From: an uncultured Verrucomicrobiota bacterium
Lineage (GTDB): Bacteria > Verrucomicrobiota > Verrucomicrobiia > Limisphaerales > UBA1096
Length of the DNA: 7,125 bases
Assembly: GCA_913050205.1 (NCBI GenBank)
Contig: CAJXAU010000079.1
Span: forward strand, 1 to 7,125
Direction: 5' to 3'
The notes below the pieces were generated by a model, which ran no database searches, was not told the DNA's origin, and saw only the letters and a program-made list of their open reading frames with translations. The position numbers were made by a program, and so were the translations under genes. Of the stretch, positions 1 to 6,385 are shown piece by piece (positions within the stretch are counted from its first letter, which is position 1; each line of letters starts with the position of its first letter).

Positions 1-639
1 GCCTGTTCCGAGTGCCACGATAAAATTCACGAGGGATTTCACGATAGTCCGCATGGCCGTTTTTACCGAGGGGAAGAGGTGCAGTGGGCATCGCTGGCCG
101 GCTGCGAGTCGTGTCACGGCGCGGGCAGCAAACACGTTGAGTCCGGTCTTGCAGCGGACATTGTGAATCCACGCACTGATCCTCAGGCCTGCCTCAAGTG
201 CCACGTGGCGACTCACGGAGAGTTCACCCTGCCGCACCACCACCGCGTCCTTGAGGGGCGGATGAGTTGTGTCGATTGCCATGAGCCACACGGCAAAAAC
301 ATCCATCAGATTTCCGGCGGGTTGGGAACGCAAAAACGGGACGCCGTTTGCATCCGTTGTCACAAGGAGCAAACAAAAACGCACGTCTTCGAGCATGAGG
401 CATTGCGCGAGGGCTGCGTCACCTGTCACAACCCGCACGGATCGGTAAACCGTGGCATGCTGGTGCAGCGCGATGCGAACCTGTGTCTACGGTGTCACGC
501 TCAGGTGCAGACCGGTGCCGAGCGGGTGTTTATTGGTAAGATGGATCATACCGGCCTGTTGCGAAACGGCACCTGCTGGTCAGCCGGCTGCCATTCGGCT
601 GTGCATGGATCCAACTTCAGTCCGCGGCTCCTGTACTGA
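1..639 (+). CDS. MtrA/DmsE/PioA-type multiheme cytochrome c (5' end outside window)
   Basis: The frame is open from base 1, so the N-terminus and signal peptide lie upstream; 212 residues are visible. Seven CxxCH heme motifs start at visible residues 2, 35, 64, 90, 117, 139 and 162, and an eighth, CWSAGCH (CX4CH), starts at 192. The CxxCHxPHG pattern occurs twice (CVDCHEPHG, CVTCHNPHG), and the C-terminus CHSAVHGSN closely resembles the end of MtrA. Many extra histidines fit bis-His heme ligation. Family members usually have ten hemes in about 310-340 residues, so two hemes are probably missing upstream. Known relatives are periplasmic and plug into an MtrB/PioB porin to move electrons through the outer membrane; that role is inferred here. 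The GTG at 79 is internal and is not the start, because heme motifs precede it in frame. The stop overlaps the next start (TGATG, 637-641), indicating translational coupling to the porin gene. The direction of electron flow cannot be read from the sequence. Confidence 0.9.
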   Translation, partial: ACSECHDKIHEGFHDSPHGRFYRGEEVQWASLAGCESCHGAGSKHVESGLAADIVNPRTDPQACLKCHVATHGEFTLPHHHRVLEGRMSCVDCHEPHGKNIHQISGGLGTQKRDAVCIRCHKEQTKTHVFEHEALREGCVTCHNPHGSVNRGMLVQRDANLCLRCHAQVQTGAERVFIGKMDHTGLLRNGTCWSAGCHSAVHGSNFSPRLLY

Positions 640-2999
640 TGCGCCTGCTGTTCGCCATTTCATTTTGTTCGGTGGCGGGTGTCGCTGCGGAGACGGTGGA
701 CGTGAGCCGCCTGCCGCAACCGGTCGAGCGCCGGGTGGATTTCGCCAGCGAGATACAACCGATTTTCGATCGATCCTGCCTCAAGTGCCACGGTCAAAAA
801 CGGCCCAAGGGCGGTTATCAACTAACGACCCGCAATGCAGCGGTTGAGGGCGGTGATACGGGTGCCGCCATCCATCCCGGTGACAGTGGCCGGAGCCCGT
901 TGGTGCATTACATCGCCGGTTTGGTGGAGGACATGGAGATGCCGCCGGAAGGCAAGGCCCCGGCATTGAGCCGGGATGAGATCGCGTTGGTACGAGGTTG
1001 GGTTGATCAGGGAGCGATGTGGTCGGCACCGGAAACTATAGTGACCACGGAGCCATACATGCGCTGGATCACTCTCGATGGCAATGCCTCGGTTTTCCGC
1101 CAGCACTGGGGCATGACGGATGGGACATCGATCGGCCTTGGCCAAGTGACGGTCACCGGACAGACGGAGGCAGGCAGCCGGGTCGAACTCGACGGTCGAT
1201 ACCTCGGCGGAGACGAGGATCACCTGACGCGACTGTATCTGGAGCGCCCCGGCTTGGGTTACGTCGAGGCGGGCTACGAGTCCTGGCGGGAGTTTGGCAT
1301 GGATACCGGGGGCTATCTTAGTGGAATGGAGTCTTCCCCGTTCCGCTTGGCCAAGGGGCCGTCTCTGGATCATGGGCGGTTCTGGCTGGCTGCCGGCTTG
1401 GCCAAGCCGGACGTGCCCAAGCTCGATATCACCTACGAGAAACTCAGTCGGGGCGGTCAACTGGTCACTCAACAGTGGGGCGGGGTGCCGGCGGGCGAGT
1501 TCGACACAAGGGCCATTTTTCCTGCAACCAAATTGGTTGACGAACGGGTGGACCGAATCTCGATCCGGGCCGAGCATGAGATTGGCGAGACTCGAATTGA
1601 GGACGCATTGACTGTCGAGTTTGGCGACACGACAACCAGTCGGGGGCACGCCGAGTTTTCGAGCCTGCCGGAGCCGGGATCGTTGCCGGATTACCTCACG
1701 CGAATTGATGAGTCGAACGAGTTTAAGCGTGGCGCGAACTCCCTGCGGTTGACGCGGCGATTAAAGGACTGGTGGCACGTTTCGTTGGGGCACCATTACG
1801 CCAAGTTCGACAGCACCGGCAGTCTGGACGTGTTGTCGCTCTCACCCGGCAACCCGGGCGAGGCGCCGTGGCAGGGAGATCGAAGCAATGCCATTCGCAC
1901 CCGGCAACGATCCCACTACGTCAACGCCACGTCGTTAATGAAGCCGGTTAAGCACCTCGCTTTCAGCAGCGGAATTCAGGGCGAAACGATCCGTCGAGAG
2001 GGGTTTGCGAGTGGACTCTCGCTGGGAATGTCCCCGGCACGGTTCGCATCCGGGCTCGACCGTACCGCGCTTGAGGGGAATGCGCAGCTGACATACACCG
2101 GGTTGCAAAACACCGTCCTGACAACCAGCACCCGATTACGGCAGGAGCGAACGGATCATCGGGAGGACGGCCACATCGACAGCGACTGGGGGGCGGATGG
2201 ATTCATGCGTGATACCGACGAGACGGGCCGTTTGGTTGAACATCGTGTCGGGTTTGCGTGGTCGCCCAACACCGACTGGATGGTGCGCGGTGGGTATCGC
2301 TGGCGCGATTCACAAAGTCATTTTGATCATACCACGGATCGTGACCTGACCGATGAACCGGGGAACGGTTACCCGGCCTTCGTTGATTTTCGGCAGGGCA
2401 GGGGTGGTGTGATCGATCTTGGGCTGTCGTGGCGCGGTTACTCCAAGTTGGTTCCGAGTTTCCGCTGGGAACGCTACCGCACCGAGTATCGTTTGGGTGC
2501 TCTGGCGTTTGACGAACCGTGGGGTGGCCCTCGTCATGCAGGGGGGCGACAACTCTCGGGCGAACACGAGTCGGACGTGTTCAGTTTTTCGTACACTTCA
2601 AGACCGATGCCGCGCCTGATCGCGACCACCAGTGTGGGATACACCGATAGCTGGTCGGGAACGATTGAGTCCGGCCCGCTTGGCCTGCGTGCCTTTGAGG
2701 GGGATGTCTGGTTTTACGTGGATCACCTCAACTACGTGTTCAATCCCAACACCGATCTGAACTTCACCAGATCGTACTACCGTGCAGACTTTGGTGACTC
2801 AAATCTACCCGGAGAAATTGCCTATGGGCTGGATGCCGAGCGGTACGGTATCACGCTTGGTCTGCGGCACCGGATCGGCGAGGCGGCCGTATTCAACTTT
2901 CAGTACGGCTGGTTCAATAACGACGAACCAAGCGCCAACGGGGCAAATGACTACTCCGCCCACATGCTTCTAGCCTCCCTGAGTATCGCCTTGGATTAA
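639..2999 (+). CDS. Outer-membrane porin with N-terminal PSCyt1 monoheme cytochrome domain (MtrB/PioB-like)
   Basis: The protein has 786 residues. Residues 1-17 form a signal peptide (MRLLFAISFCSVAGVAA, cleavage before ETVDV). Residues about 36-128 match Planctomycete cytochrome C (PSCyt1): heme motif CLKCHG at 47-52, then KGGYQL, GGDTG, PGDSGRSPL, MPPEGK (M101 is the likely axial ligand) and a final helix ending WVDQGA. From about residue 140 to the end the chain has alternating aromatic/polar strands with charged turns, typical of a large beta-barrel; its roughly 645 residues suit an MtrB-size barrel. Blocks such as GYESWREFGMDTGGYL (213-228) and LDHGRFWLAAGLAKPD (243-258) resemble MtrB/PioB-type porins as I recall them. 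The one-base overlap with the upstream multiheme cytochrome supports a joint porin-cytochrome complex. The ATG at 639 is chosen because it gives a clean signal peptide; no Shine-Dalgarno is visible. The chain ends SIALD, without a terminal aromatic residue. The barrel call is firm in kind; the exact family is inferred. Confidence 0.85.
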   Translation: MRLLFAISFCSVAGVAAETVDVSRLPQPVERRVDFASEIQPIFDRSCLKCHGQKRPKGGYQLTTRNAAVEGGDTGAAIHPGDSGRSPLVHYIAGLVEDMEMPPEGKAPALSRDEIALVRGWVDQGAMWSAPETIVTTEPYMRWITLDGNASVFRQHWGMTDGTSIGLGQVTVTGQTEAGSRVELDGRYLGGDEDHLTRLYLERPGLGYVEAGYESWREFGMDTGGYLSGMESSPFRLAKGPSLDHGRFWLAAGLAKPDVPKLDITYEKLSRGGQLVTQQWGGVPAGEFDTRAIFPATKLVDERVDRISIRAEHEIGETRIEDALTVEFGDTTTSRGHAEFSSLPEPGSLPDYLTRIDESNEFKRGANSLRLTRRLKDWWHVSLGHHYAKFDSTGSLDVLSLSPGNPGEAPWQGDRSNAIRTRQRSHYVNATSLMKPVKHLAFSSGIQGETIRREGFASGLSLGMSPARFASGLDRTALEGNAQLTYTGLQNTVLTTSTRLRQERTDHREDGHIDSDWGADGFMRDTDETGRLVEHRVGFAWSPNTDWMVRGGYRWRDSQSHFDHTTDRDLTDEPGNGYPAFVDFRQGRGGVIDLGLSWRGYSKLVPSFRWERYRTEYRLGALAFDEPWGGPRHAGGRQLSGEHESDVFSFSYTSRPMPRLIATTSVGYTDSWSGTIESGPLGLRAFEGDVWFYVDHLNYVFNPNTDLNFTRSYYRADFGDSNLPGEIAYGLDAERYGITLGLRHRIGEAAVFNFQYGWFNNDEPSANGANDYSAHMLLASLSIALD
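1137..1146. repeat. CTTGGCCAAG palindrome, copy 1
   Basis: A perfect 10-bp palindrome inside the porin gene, read in frame as Leu-Gly-Gln. It is one of eight exact copies in the window. Confidence 0.7.
1346..1355. repeat. CTTGGCCAAG palindrome, copy 2
   Basis: A perfect copy inside the porin gene, read in a different codon phase from copy 1 (Leu-Ala-Lys). The change of phase argues that the DNA word, not the peptide, is what recurs. Confidence 0.7.
1395..1408. repeat. CTTGGCCAAG palindrome, copy 3 (14-bp palindrome)
   Basis: The core lies at 1397-1406 and is extended on both sides to the 14-bp palindrome GGCTTGGCCAAGCC. It lies in the porin gene, 51 bases after copy 2, and again encodes Leu-Ala-Lys. 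Confidence 0.7.
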
Positions 3000-3012
3000 T
3001 CGTTACGGTATT

Positions 3013-3034
3013 GCCCCCGGCTTCGAACCGGGGC
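3013..3034. terminator. Possible bidirectional terminator hairpin between convergent genes
   Basis: CCCCGG (3015-3020) pairs with CCGGGG (3028-3033) around a seven-base loop, CTTCGAA. An outer G-C pair (3013/3034) is possible with one bulged C. The hairpin sits in the 41-bp gap between the stop of the porin gene (2999) and the stop of the opposing ligase gene (3041), where a shared terminator is expected. No U-tract follows on either strand, so it is not a canonical intrinsic terminator. Confidence 0.45.
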
Positions 3035-3040
3035 GAATGA

Positions 3041-4993
3041 TTACTCCAAATCCTCCAACTGCTCGTTGATGTACGGCAGATAGACAGCGCGGATTTGGTT
3101 GGCCAGATTGGTGGCGGCGGATTCCGAACGCCAAGCGACGAGGCCCTTTTCCTCTTCGTTTTCAGCCGTGGCCGGATCATCGATCGGCGAGACACGTTCG
3201 AAATATCGCTTGGCTGCTGCATAATCCTTAATGTGCATTTTATGCCAGGCGACGTACGCCACGGTCATGTAACCGTTCGGATCAAGTTGCTCTGCTTTGG
3301 TAAACATCTTTTCGGCTTCCTCGGTTTGATTCAATTGATCGAGCGCCATCCCGAGTCGCGCGTGTGAATAGGCGTCATGCGGGTTCAGTCGAATCGCCTT
3401 CCTTAGCCAAGAAGCCGCCTTGTCAAGGTGGCTTCGTTTATCCGCACGTCGAGATTCCGTCGCGTGGCGTCGGTGAATCTCCCCAAGCGAGGCGGCCGTT
3501 TTTGGGTTGTTCGGCTCCCGTTCCATAGCGAGTTCAAGTTGGGCAACCTGATCGGAAAACGACTTCGCATTTTGCGAGGCCTTGAGCGCGTTGTGCTCCT
3601 GCACTTGGCCAAGCGCTTGGCCAAGCAGTAGCCCGGACATCCCGCCCACAAGCACAGTCAACACCAGCCGTTGTGGCACTTTCAGCGGCACCCAGTAGCG
3701 TTCCGTGGCAAACCGGATGAACGCAGTCAGCAGCGCGGCAAGCGTCGTGGCCAGCATCGCATTGGAGGGGATGTGCAGGTTGAAGTCCACAAACGAATGC
3801 AGCCCCAGTGAGCCAAGACCAAGTGTGCTGCCCAGGACGAACGCTGCGCGATTGCTGGTCTTGGCCGAGAGATCGCTTGAGGTTCGCTGCGAATACTTCC
3901 AACTCCTGACAATGACGAACGTCAACGTACCCAGCCAAATGCCGGCCAGCAGCAGGCCAAGTACTCCCCAGTCCACCAGTAGGTTGAGATAATCATTGTG
4001 CACCCGTACCGGGCGGGATTGCAGGGTGGTTGGCCGGTGTTTCGGAAAACGATGATCAAAATGAGCGGGGCCGACACCCAGCAGTTTTTCCTCCTTCCAT
4101 ACATCCGCAGCCGCATTCCACAACTGTGTGCGAGAACCCACATGCTCCGGTGTGCCCGGTGTGCTCACGTGACTGATGCGACTCTGAGCGAAATCGGACT
4201 TCACGAAGAATAGGCCGATCACTCCCAGCGCCACACAGGTCAGGATAATACCCTTGAGCCGAAACTGCTTCCGCAGCCCCAGCACCACGATCAGGGCCAG
4301 CAACATCAGTGCGGTGGAAATCCACGCGCCACGCGACATGCTTACCGCCACCCCTCCGAGCAGCATTAACGCTGAATAACCGAGCAGGATGCGCATTGGT
4401 TGGCTGATTCGGCCTGTCAGCACCGAGGCCAGACACAGCGGCAGCAGCATCCCGAGAAAGCCGGCGAAATGATTTGGATTAATGAACGAACCGGAGCCGC
4501 GCCCCTTATACTGCTCCGGTCGGGTGAAATGCCAGACTCCGTCCGACCCCGTGATCACCTGTACGAGGCCGTAGATTGCGATGCCGGTTCCGGCCAACAC
4601 CATCACGTACAAAACCAGCTGTGTGCAGTCCGACTTGTGCAGATTGTTCAGCACCACAAGGAACAGCAGCGCATACACCACCAACCGCAGTACCTCTCTG
4701 CGGGCCGTGTATTCCACGTCCGCCTGAGTGTAGTGGAACAGGGCGTATCCGAGAAAAAGGAGCATCGCCCAGATGACTGGCGGCAAAAGCAGGCGTTTGT
4801 GTTTTGGGTTCACCCAGATGCGGACCAACCAAAGAATGCCAGCCGAAGCGACCAAAACCTCTACAACGGCGAACTCCAGCGTGCGCACTGCTCCCGTGGC
4901 CAGTGCAGAGAATAGCAGGGCGGCGAGCACCACCCCCAAAATCCCCTTTTCGAAAATGTTGTCCAGCGTCTTACGATCCACGGGAAAAGGCAT
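3041..4993 (-). CDS. O-antigen ligase/polymerase-family (Wzy_C) membrane protein with C-terminal TPR region
   Basis: The protein has 650 residues. About 12-13 hydrophobic segments span residues 15-462, interrupted by a hydrophilic loop at about 268-338. Family signatures are SGSFINPNHFAGFLGMLLPL (167-186), SRTQLWNAA with R288 (287-295), LLGVGPAHF (304-312) and VHNDYLNLLVDWGVLG (331-346). This is the Wzy_C pattern shared by O-antigen ligase (WaaL), Wzy-type polymerases and some protein glycosyltransferases. Residues about 483-605 are helical and TPR-like (for example AASWLRKAIRLNPHDAYSHA at 526-545, and EKMFTKAEQLDPNGY), probably a binding platform. The expected role is transfer or polymerisation of lipid-linked glycan at the periplasmic face of the inner membrane; the substrate cannot be deduced. 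No glycosyltransferase or export genes are adjacent, so it may be an orphan. The ATG at 4993 precedes the first membrane segment, but no Shine-Dalgarno is visible upstream. The gene converges on the cytochrome operon and diverges from the dehydrogenase. Confidence 0.88.
   Translation of the reverse strand: MPFPVDRKTLDNIFEKGILGVVLAALLFSALATGAVRTLEFAVVEVLVASAGILWLVRIWVNPKHKRLLLPPVIWAMLLFLGYALFHYTQADVEYTARREVLRLVVYALLFLVVLNNLHKSDCTQLVLYVMVLAGTGIAIYGLVQVITGSDGVWHFTRPEQYKGRGSGSFINPNHFAGFLGMLLPLCLASVLTGRISQPMRILLGYSALMLLGGVAVSMSRGAWISTALMLLALIVVLGLRKQFRLKGIILTCVALGVIGLFFVKSDFAQSRISHVSTPGTPEHVGSRTQLWNAAADVWKEEKLLGVGPAHFDHRFPKHRPTTLQSRPVRVHNDYLNLLVDWGVLGLLLAGIWLGTLTFVIVRSWKYSQRTSSDLSAKTSNRAAFVLGSTLGLGSLGLHSFVDFNLHIPSNAMLATTLAALLTAFIRFATERYWVPLKVPQRLVLTVLVGGMSGLLLGQALGQVQEHNALKASQNAKSFSDQVAQLELAMEREPNNPKTAASLGEIHRRHATESRRADKRSHLDKAASWLRKAIRLNPHDAYSHARLGMALDQLNQTEEAEKMFTKAEQLDPNGYMTVAYVAWHKMHIKDYAAAKRYFERVSPIDDPATAENEEEKGLVAWRSESAATNLANQIRAVYLPYINEQLEDLE
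3604..3625. repeat. 22-bp perfect palindrome made of two CTTGGCCAAG units (copies 4 and 5)
   Basis: Two exact copies (3604-3613 and 3616-3625) are joined by CG. The whole 22 bases are self-complementary, and the junction forms the second palindrome CCAAGCGCTTGG. It lies in the ligase gene, encoding the repeated Leu-Gly-Gln-Ala-Leu-Gly-Gln at residues about 457-463, at the end of the last membrane segment. Confidence 0.75.
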
Positions 4994-5071
4994 TGAAGTG
5001 AAACAACATCAGTTTGTAAACAAATAACCCAAATGAATTTGCACGAGGAGACTCGGCAGTTTTGTGACCAA

Positions 5072-5141
5072 GCGGACTCGCAGGCTCGTCCCTCCAATGT
5101 TGCGCTTAGGTTAAGCCGGAGGGACGAGCCAGCGAGTCCGC
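5072..5141. repeat. Long inverted repeat, 24-bp arms with one mismatch
   Basis: The left arm (5072-5095) and right arm (5118-5141) are reverse complements except for one position (5082 against 5131). The right arm contains GGAGGGACGAGCC. The 22-base loop holds a smaller stem, GCTTA/TAAGC (5104-5108 and 5112-5116). As RNA or cruciform DNA it would be very stable. No T-run follows on either strand, so it is not a standard terminator. It resembles a REP-type or MITE-like dispersed palindromic element, which cannot be proven from one copy. Confidence 0.8.
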
Positions 5142-5180
5142 AATAAAAAATTAAGAGAGATCCGAGATGTTTTTACCCAA

Positions 5181-5227
5181 GCGCTTGGCCAAGCGGTGGG
5201 ACTTTGCCTTTGCGCTTGGCCAAGCGG
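5181..5227. repeat. Paired 16-bp direct repeats containing CTTGGCCAAG (copies 6 and 7)
   Basis: GCGCTTGGCCAAGCGG occurs at 5181-5196 and again at 5212-5227, 31 bases apart, about three helical turns. Both lie just upstream of the dehydrogenase ATG at 5246, and the first is also preceded by CCAA, giving the overlapping palindrome CCAAGCGCTTGG. The placement could suit a dimeric regulator, but the same core occurs inside genes, so a genome-wide iterated word is the simpler explanation. Confidence 0.75.
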
Positions 5228-5245
5228 GGCGGTATTTTTTCGCGC

Positions 5246-6379
5246 ATGAAATCCAAGGCGGCAGTCATTCGACAGATGGAGTTGCCTCGGCCGTATGCCG
5301 AGTCGCGTCCGCTCTCGATTGAGGAGGTGGAACTCGACGGTCCCAAAGAGGGGGAGGTTCTGGTGCAGGTGGCTGGTGCGGGGTTGTGCCATTCCGACCT
5401 GTCGGTGATTAATGGCTCGCGTCCGCGCCCGGTGCCGATGGTGATGGGCCACGAAGCGGCTGGGATTGTTCGCGACGTCGGGCCTGGGGTGAAGGATTTG
5501 AAGCCGGACGATCACGTCGTGTTTTCATTCGTGCCGTGTTGTGGCGGTTGCCCAATGTGCGCCGTGGGCCGCGCTCCGTTATGCGAACCGGCGTACGAAG
5601 CGGCGATCACCGGGCAACTGTTGCACGGCGGCAGACGATTCGCGGTGAGCGACGGCGGGGAGGTAAATCATCATCAGGGCGTGTCCGGTTATTCGGAGTA
5701 CACGGTGGCGGTGACGGAGTCGCTGGTGAAAATCGACAAGTCCTACCCGATTGATATGGCCACGCTATTTGGCTGCGCGATCATGACCGGCGTGGGCTCA
5801 GTGGTGAATACGGCCAAGGTGCAGCCGGGAACATCGACCGCCGTGTTTGGCGTGGGCGGCGTTGGGCTGAGCGTGGTGCTGGGACTGAAGTTGGTGGGCG
5901 CATACCCCATCATCGCGGTGGACACACTGGAGAATAAATTGGACTTGGCCAAGCAGGCGGGAGCGACGCACGTGATCAACGCCTCGGAGGTCGATCCGGT
6001 GTCGGCCCTGCGCGACCTGACTGGCGGCGGTGCGGTAGACGTGTTCGAGGCGGTCGGCAGCGAGAAGGCGCTTGCCCAAGCGTACGCCGCCACGCGCAAG
6101 GGCGGTCGCACGGTCACGGTCGGCCTGCCCAGCCCTGATAGCGAATTAAAAATATCCGCGCTCTCGGTGGTGGCCGAGGAGCGTCAACTCATGGGCTCGT
6201 ACATGGGCTCGTGTGTGCCCAAACGCGACATCCCACGCTTCATGCAGCTATACCGCGAAGGGCGATTGCCGGTGGACATTTTGAACAGCCGCTTCATTGA
6301 TCTGGAACAGGTCAACGAAGGGTTCGACGCGCTGGCCCAAGGTGAGGTTGCCCGGCAGATCATCAAATTCGATATTTAA
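5246..6379 (+). CDS. Zinc-dependent alcohol dehydrogenase, MDR superfamily
   Basis: The protein has 377 residues, usual for zinc alcohol dehydrogenases of the class III-like group. Catalytic zinc ligands are C48 (GLCHSD), H69 with E70 (GHEAAG) and C177 (LFGCAIMTG). Structural zinc ligands are C99, C102, C105 and C113 in a C-x2-C-x2-C-x7-C pattern. The Rossmann motif GVGGVG is at 202-207, and D225 at the end of the next strand favours NAD(H) over NADP(H). It probably interconverts an alcohol, or an aldehyde adduct, and the corresponding carbonyl in the cytoplasm; the substrate is unknown. The ATG at 5246 is preferred because MKSKAAVIRQ is a normal N-terminus for the family. A TTG at 5204 would add 14 residues that merely read through a palindromic repeat. 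No Shine-Dalgarno lies at normal spacing. It is followed after six bases by the esterase gene, so the two are probably one operon. Confidence 0.92.
   Translation: MKSKAAVIRQMELPRPYAESRPLSIEEVELDGPKEGEVLVQVAGAGLCHSDLSVINGSRPRPVPMVMGHEAAGIVRDVGPGVKDLKPDDHVVFSFVPCCGGCPMCAVGRAPLCEPAYEAAITGQLLHGGRRFAVSDGGEVNHHQGVSGYSEYTVAVTESLVKIDKSYPIDMATLFGCAIMTGVGSVVNTAKVQPGTSTAVFGVGGVGLSVVLGLKLVGAYPIIAVDTLENKLDLAKQAGATHVINASEVDPVSALRDLTGGGAVDVFEAVGSEKALAQAYAATRKGGRTVTVGLPSPDSELKISALSVVAEERQLMGSYMGSCVPKRDIPRFMQLYREGRLPVDILNSRFIDLEQVNEGFDALAQGEVARQIIKFDI
5944..5953. repeat. CTTGGCCAAG palindrome, copy 8
   Basis: A perfect copy inside the dehydrogenase gene, encoding Leu-Ala-Lys in the helix after the NAD-binding strand. 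A one-mismatch relative, CTTGCCCAAG, lies at 6071-6080 in the same gene. Confidence 0.7.
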
Positions 6380-6385
6380 CTATTC

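Larger units (their letters stand above)
4994..5245. promoter_or_regulatory. Divergent intergenic region between ligase and dehydrogenase genes
   Basis: This is the 252-bp gap between two outward-facing starts, so both promoters should lie here. It contains an AT-rich stretch next to the ligase start (about 4994-5040), a large inverted repeat (5072-5141), an A-rich stretch (5141-5155), and two 16-bp palindromic copies near the dehydrogenase. A weak -10-like TATTTT (5233-5238) has TTGCGC (5210-5215) 17 bases upstream; if real, transcription would begin almost at the ATG and give a leaderless mRNA. That promoter is poorly supported. I found no convincing promoter for the ligase gene. Confidence 0.5.

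Noticed and set aside
452..847. 131-residue plus-strand frame bridging the cytochrome and porin genes
   Set aside because: It overlaps both real genes out of frame; the Cys content arises from reading heme codons in another phase.
822..1649. 275-residue open frame on the minus strand inside the porin gene
   Set aside because: It is antisense to a gene with a clear signal peptide, heme domain and barrel; its translation shows no recognisable domain and is rich in Arg, Pro and His as expected for a GC-rich shadow frame.
4400..4915. 171-residue plus-strand frame opposite the ligase gene
   Set aside because: It is antisense to membrane segments of the ligase; its Gln/His/Arg-rich composition is the mirror of hydrophobic codons and has no motif.
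5072..5141. Inverted repeat as an intrinsic terminator
   Set aside because: It lies upstream of both divergent genes and no T-run follows on either strand; the A-rich stretch after the right arm has the wrong polarity for plus-strand termination.
5171..5230. Repeats as the start of a CRISPR array
   Set aside because: There are only two copies, the unit is a 16-bp palindrome that also occurs inside genes, and the spacing is too short.
5204..5245. TTG-initiated 14-residue extension of the dehydrogenase
   Set aside because: The extension only translates the second palindromic repeat, and the ATG at 5246 gives a family-typical N-terminus.
5111..5515. 134-residue minus-strand frame across the intergenic region and the start of the dehydrogenase
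   Set aside because: It begins opposite well-conserved dehydrogenase codons and ends within the inverted repeat; no domain is seen.
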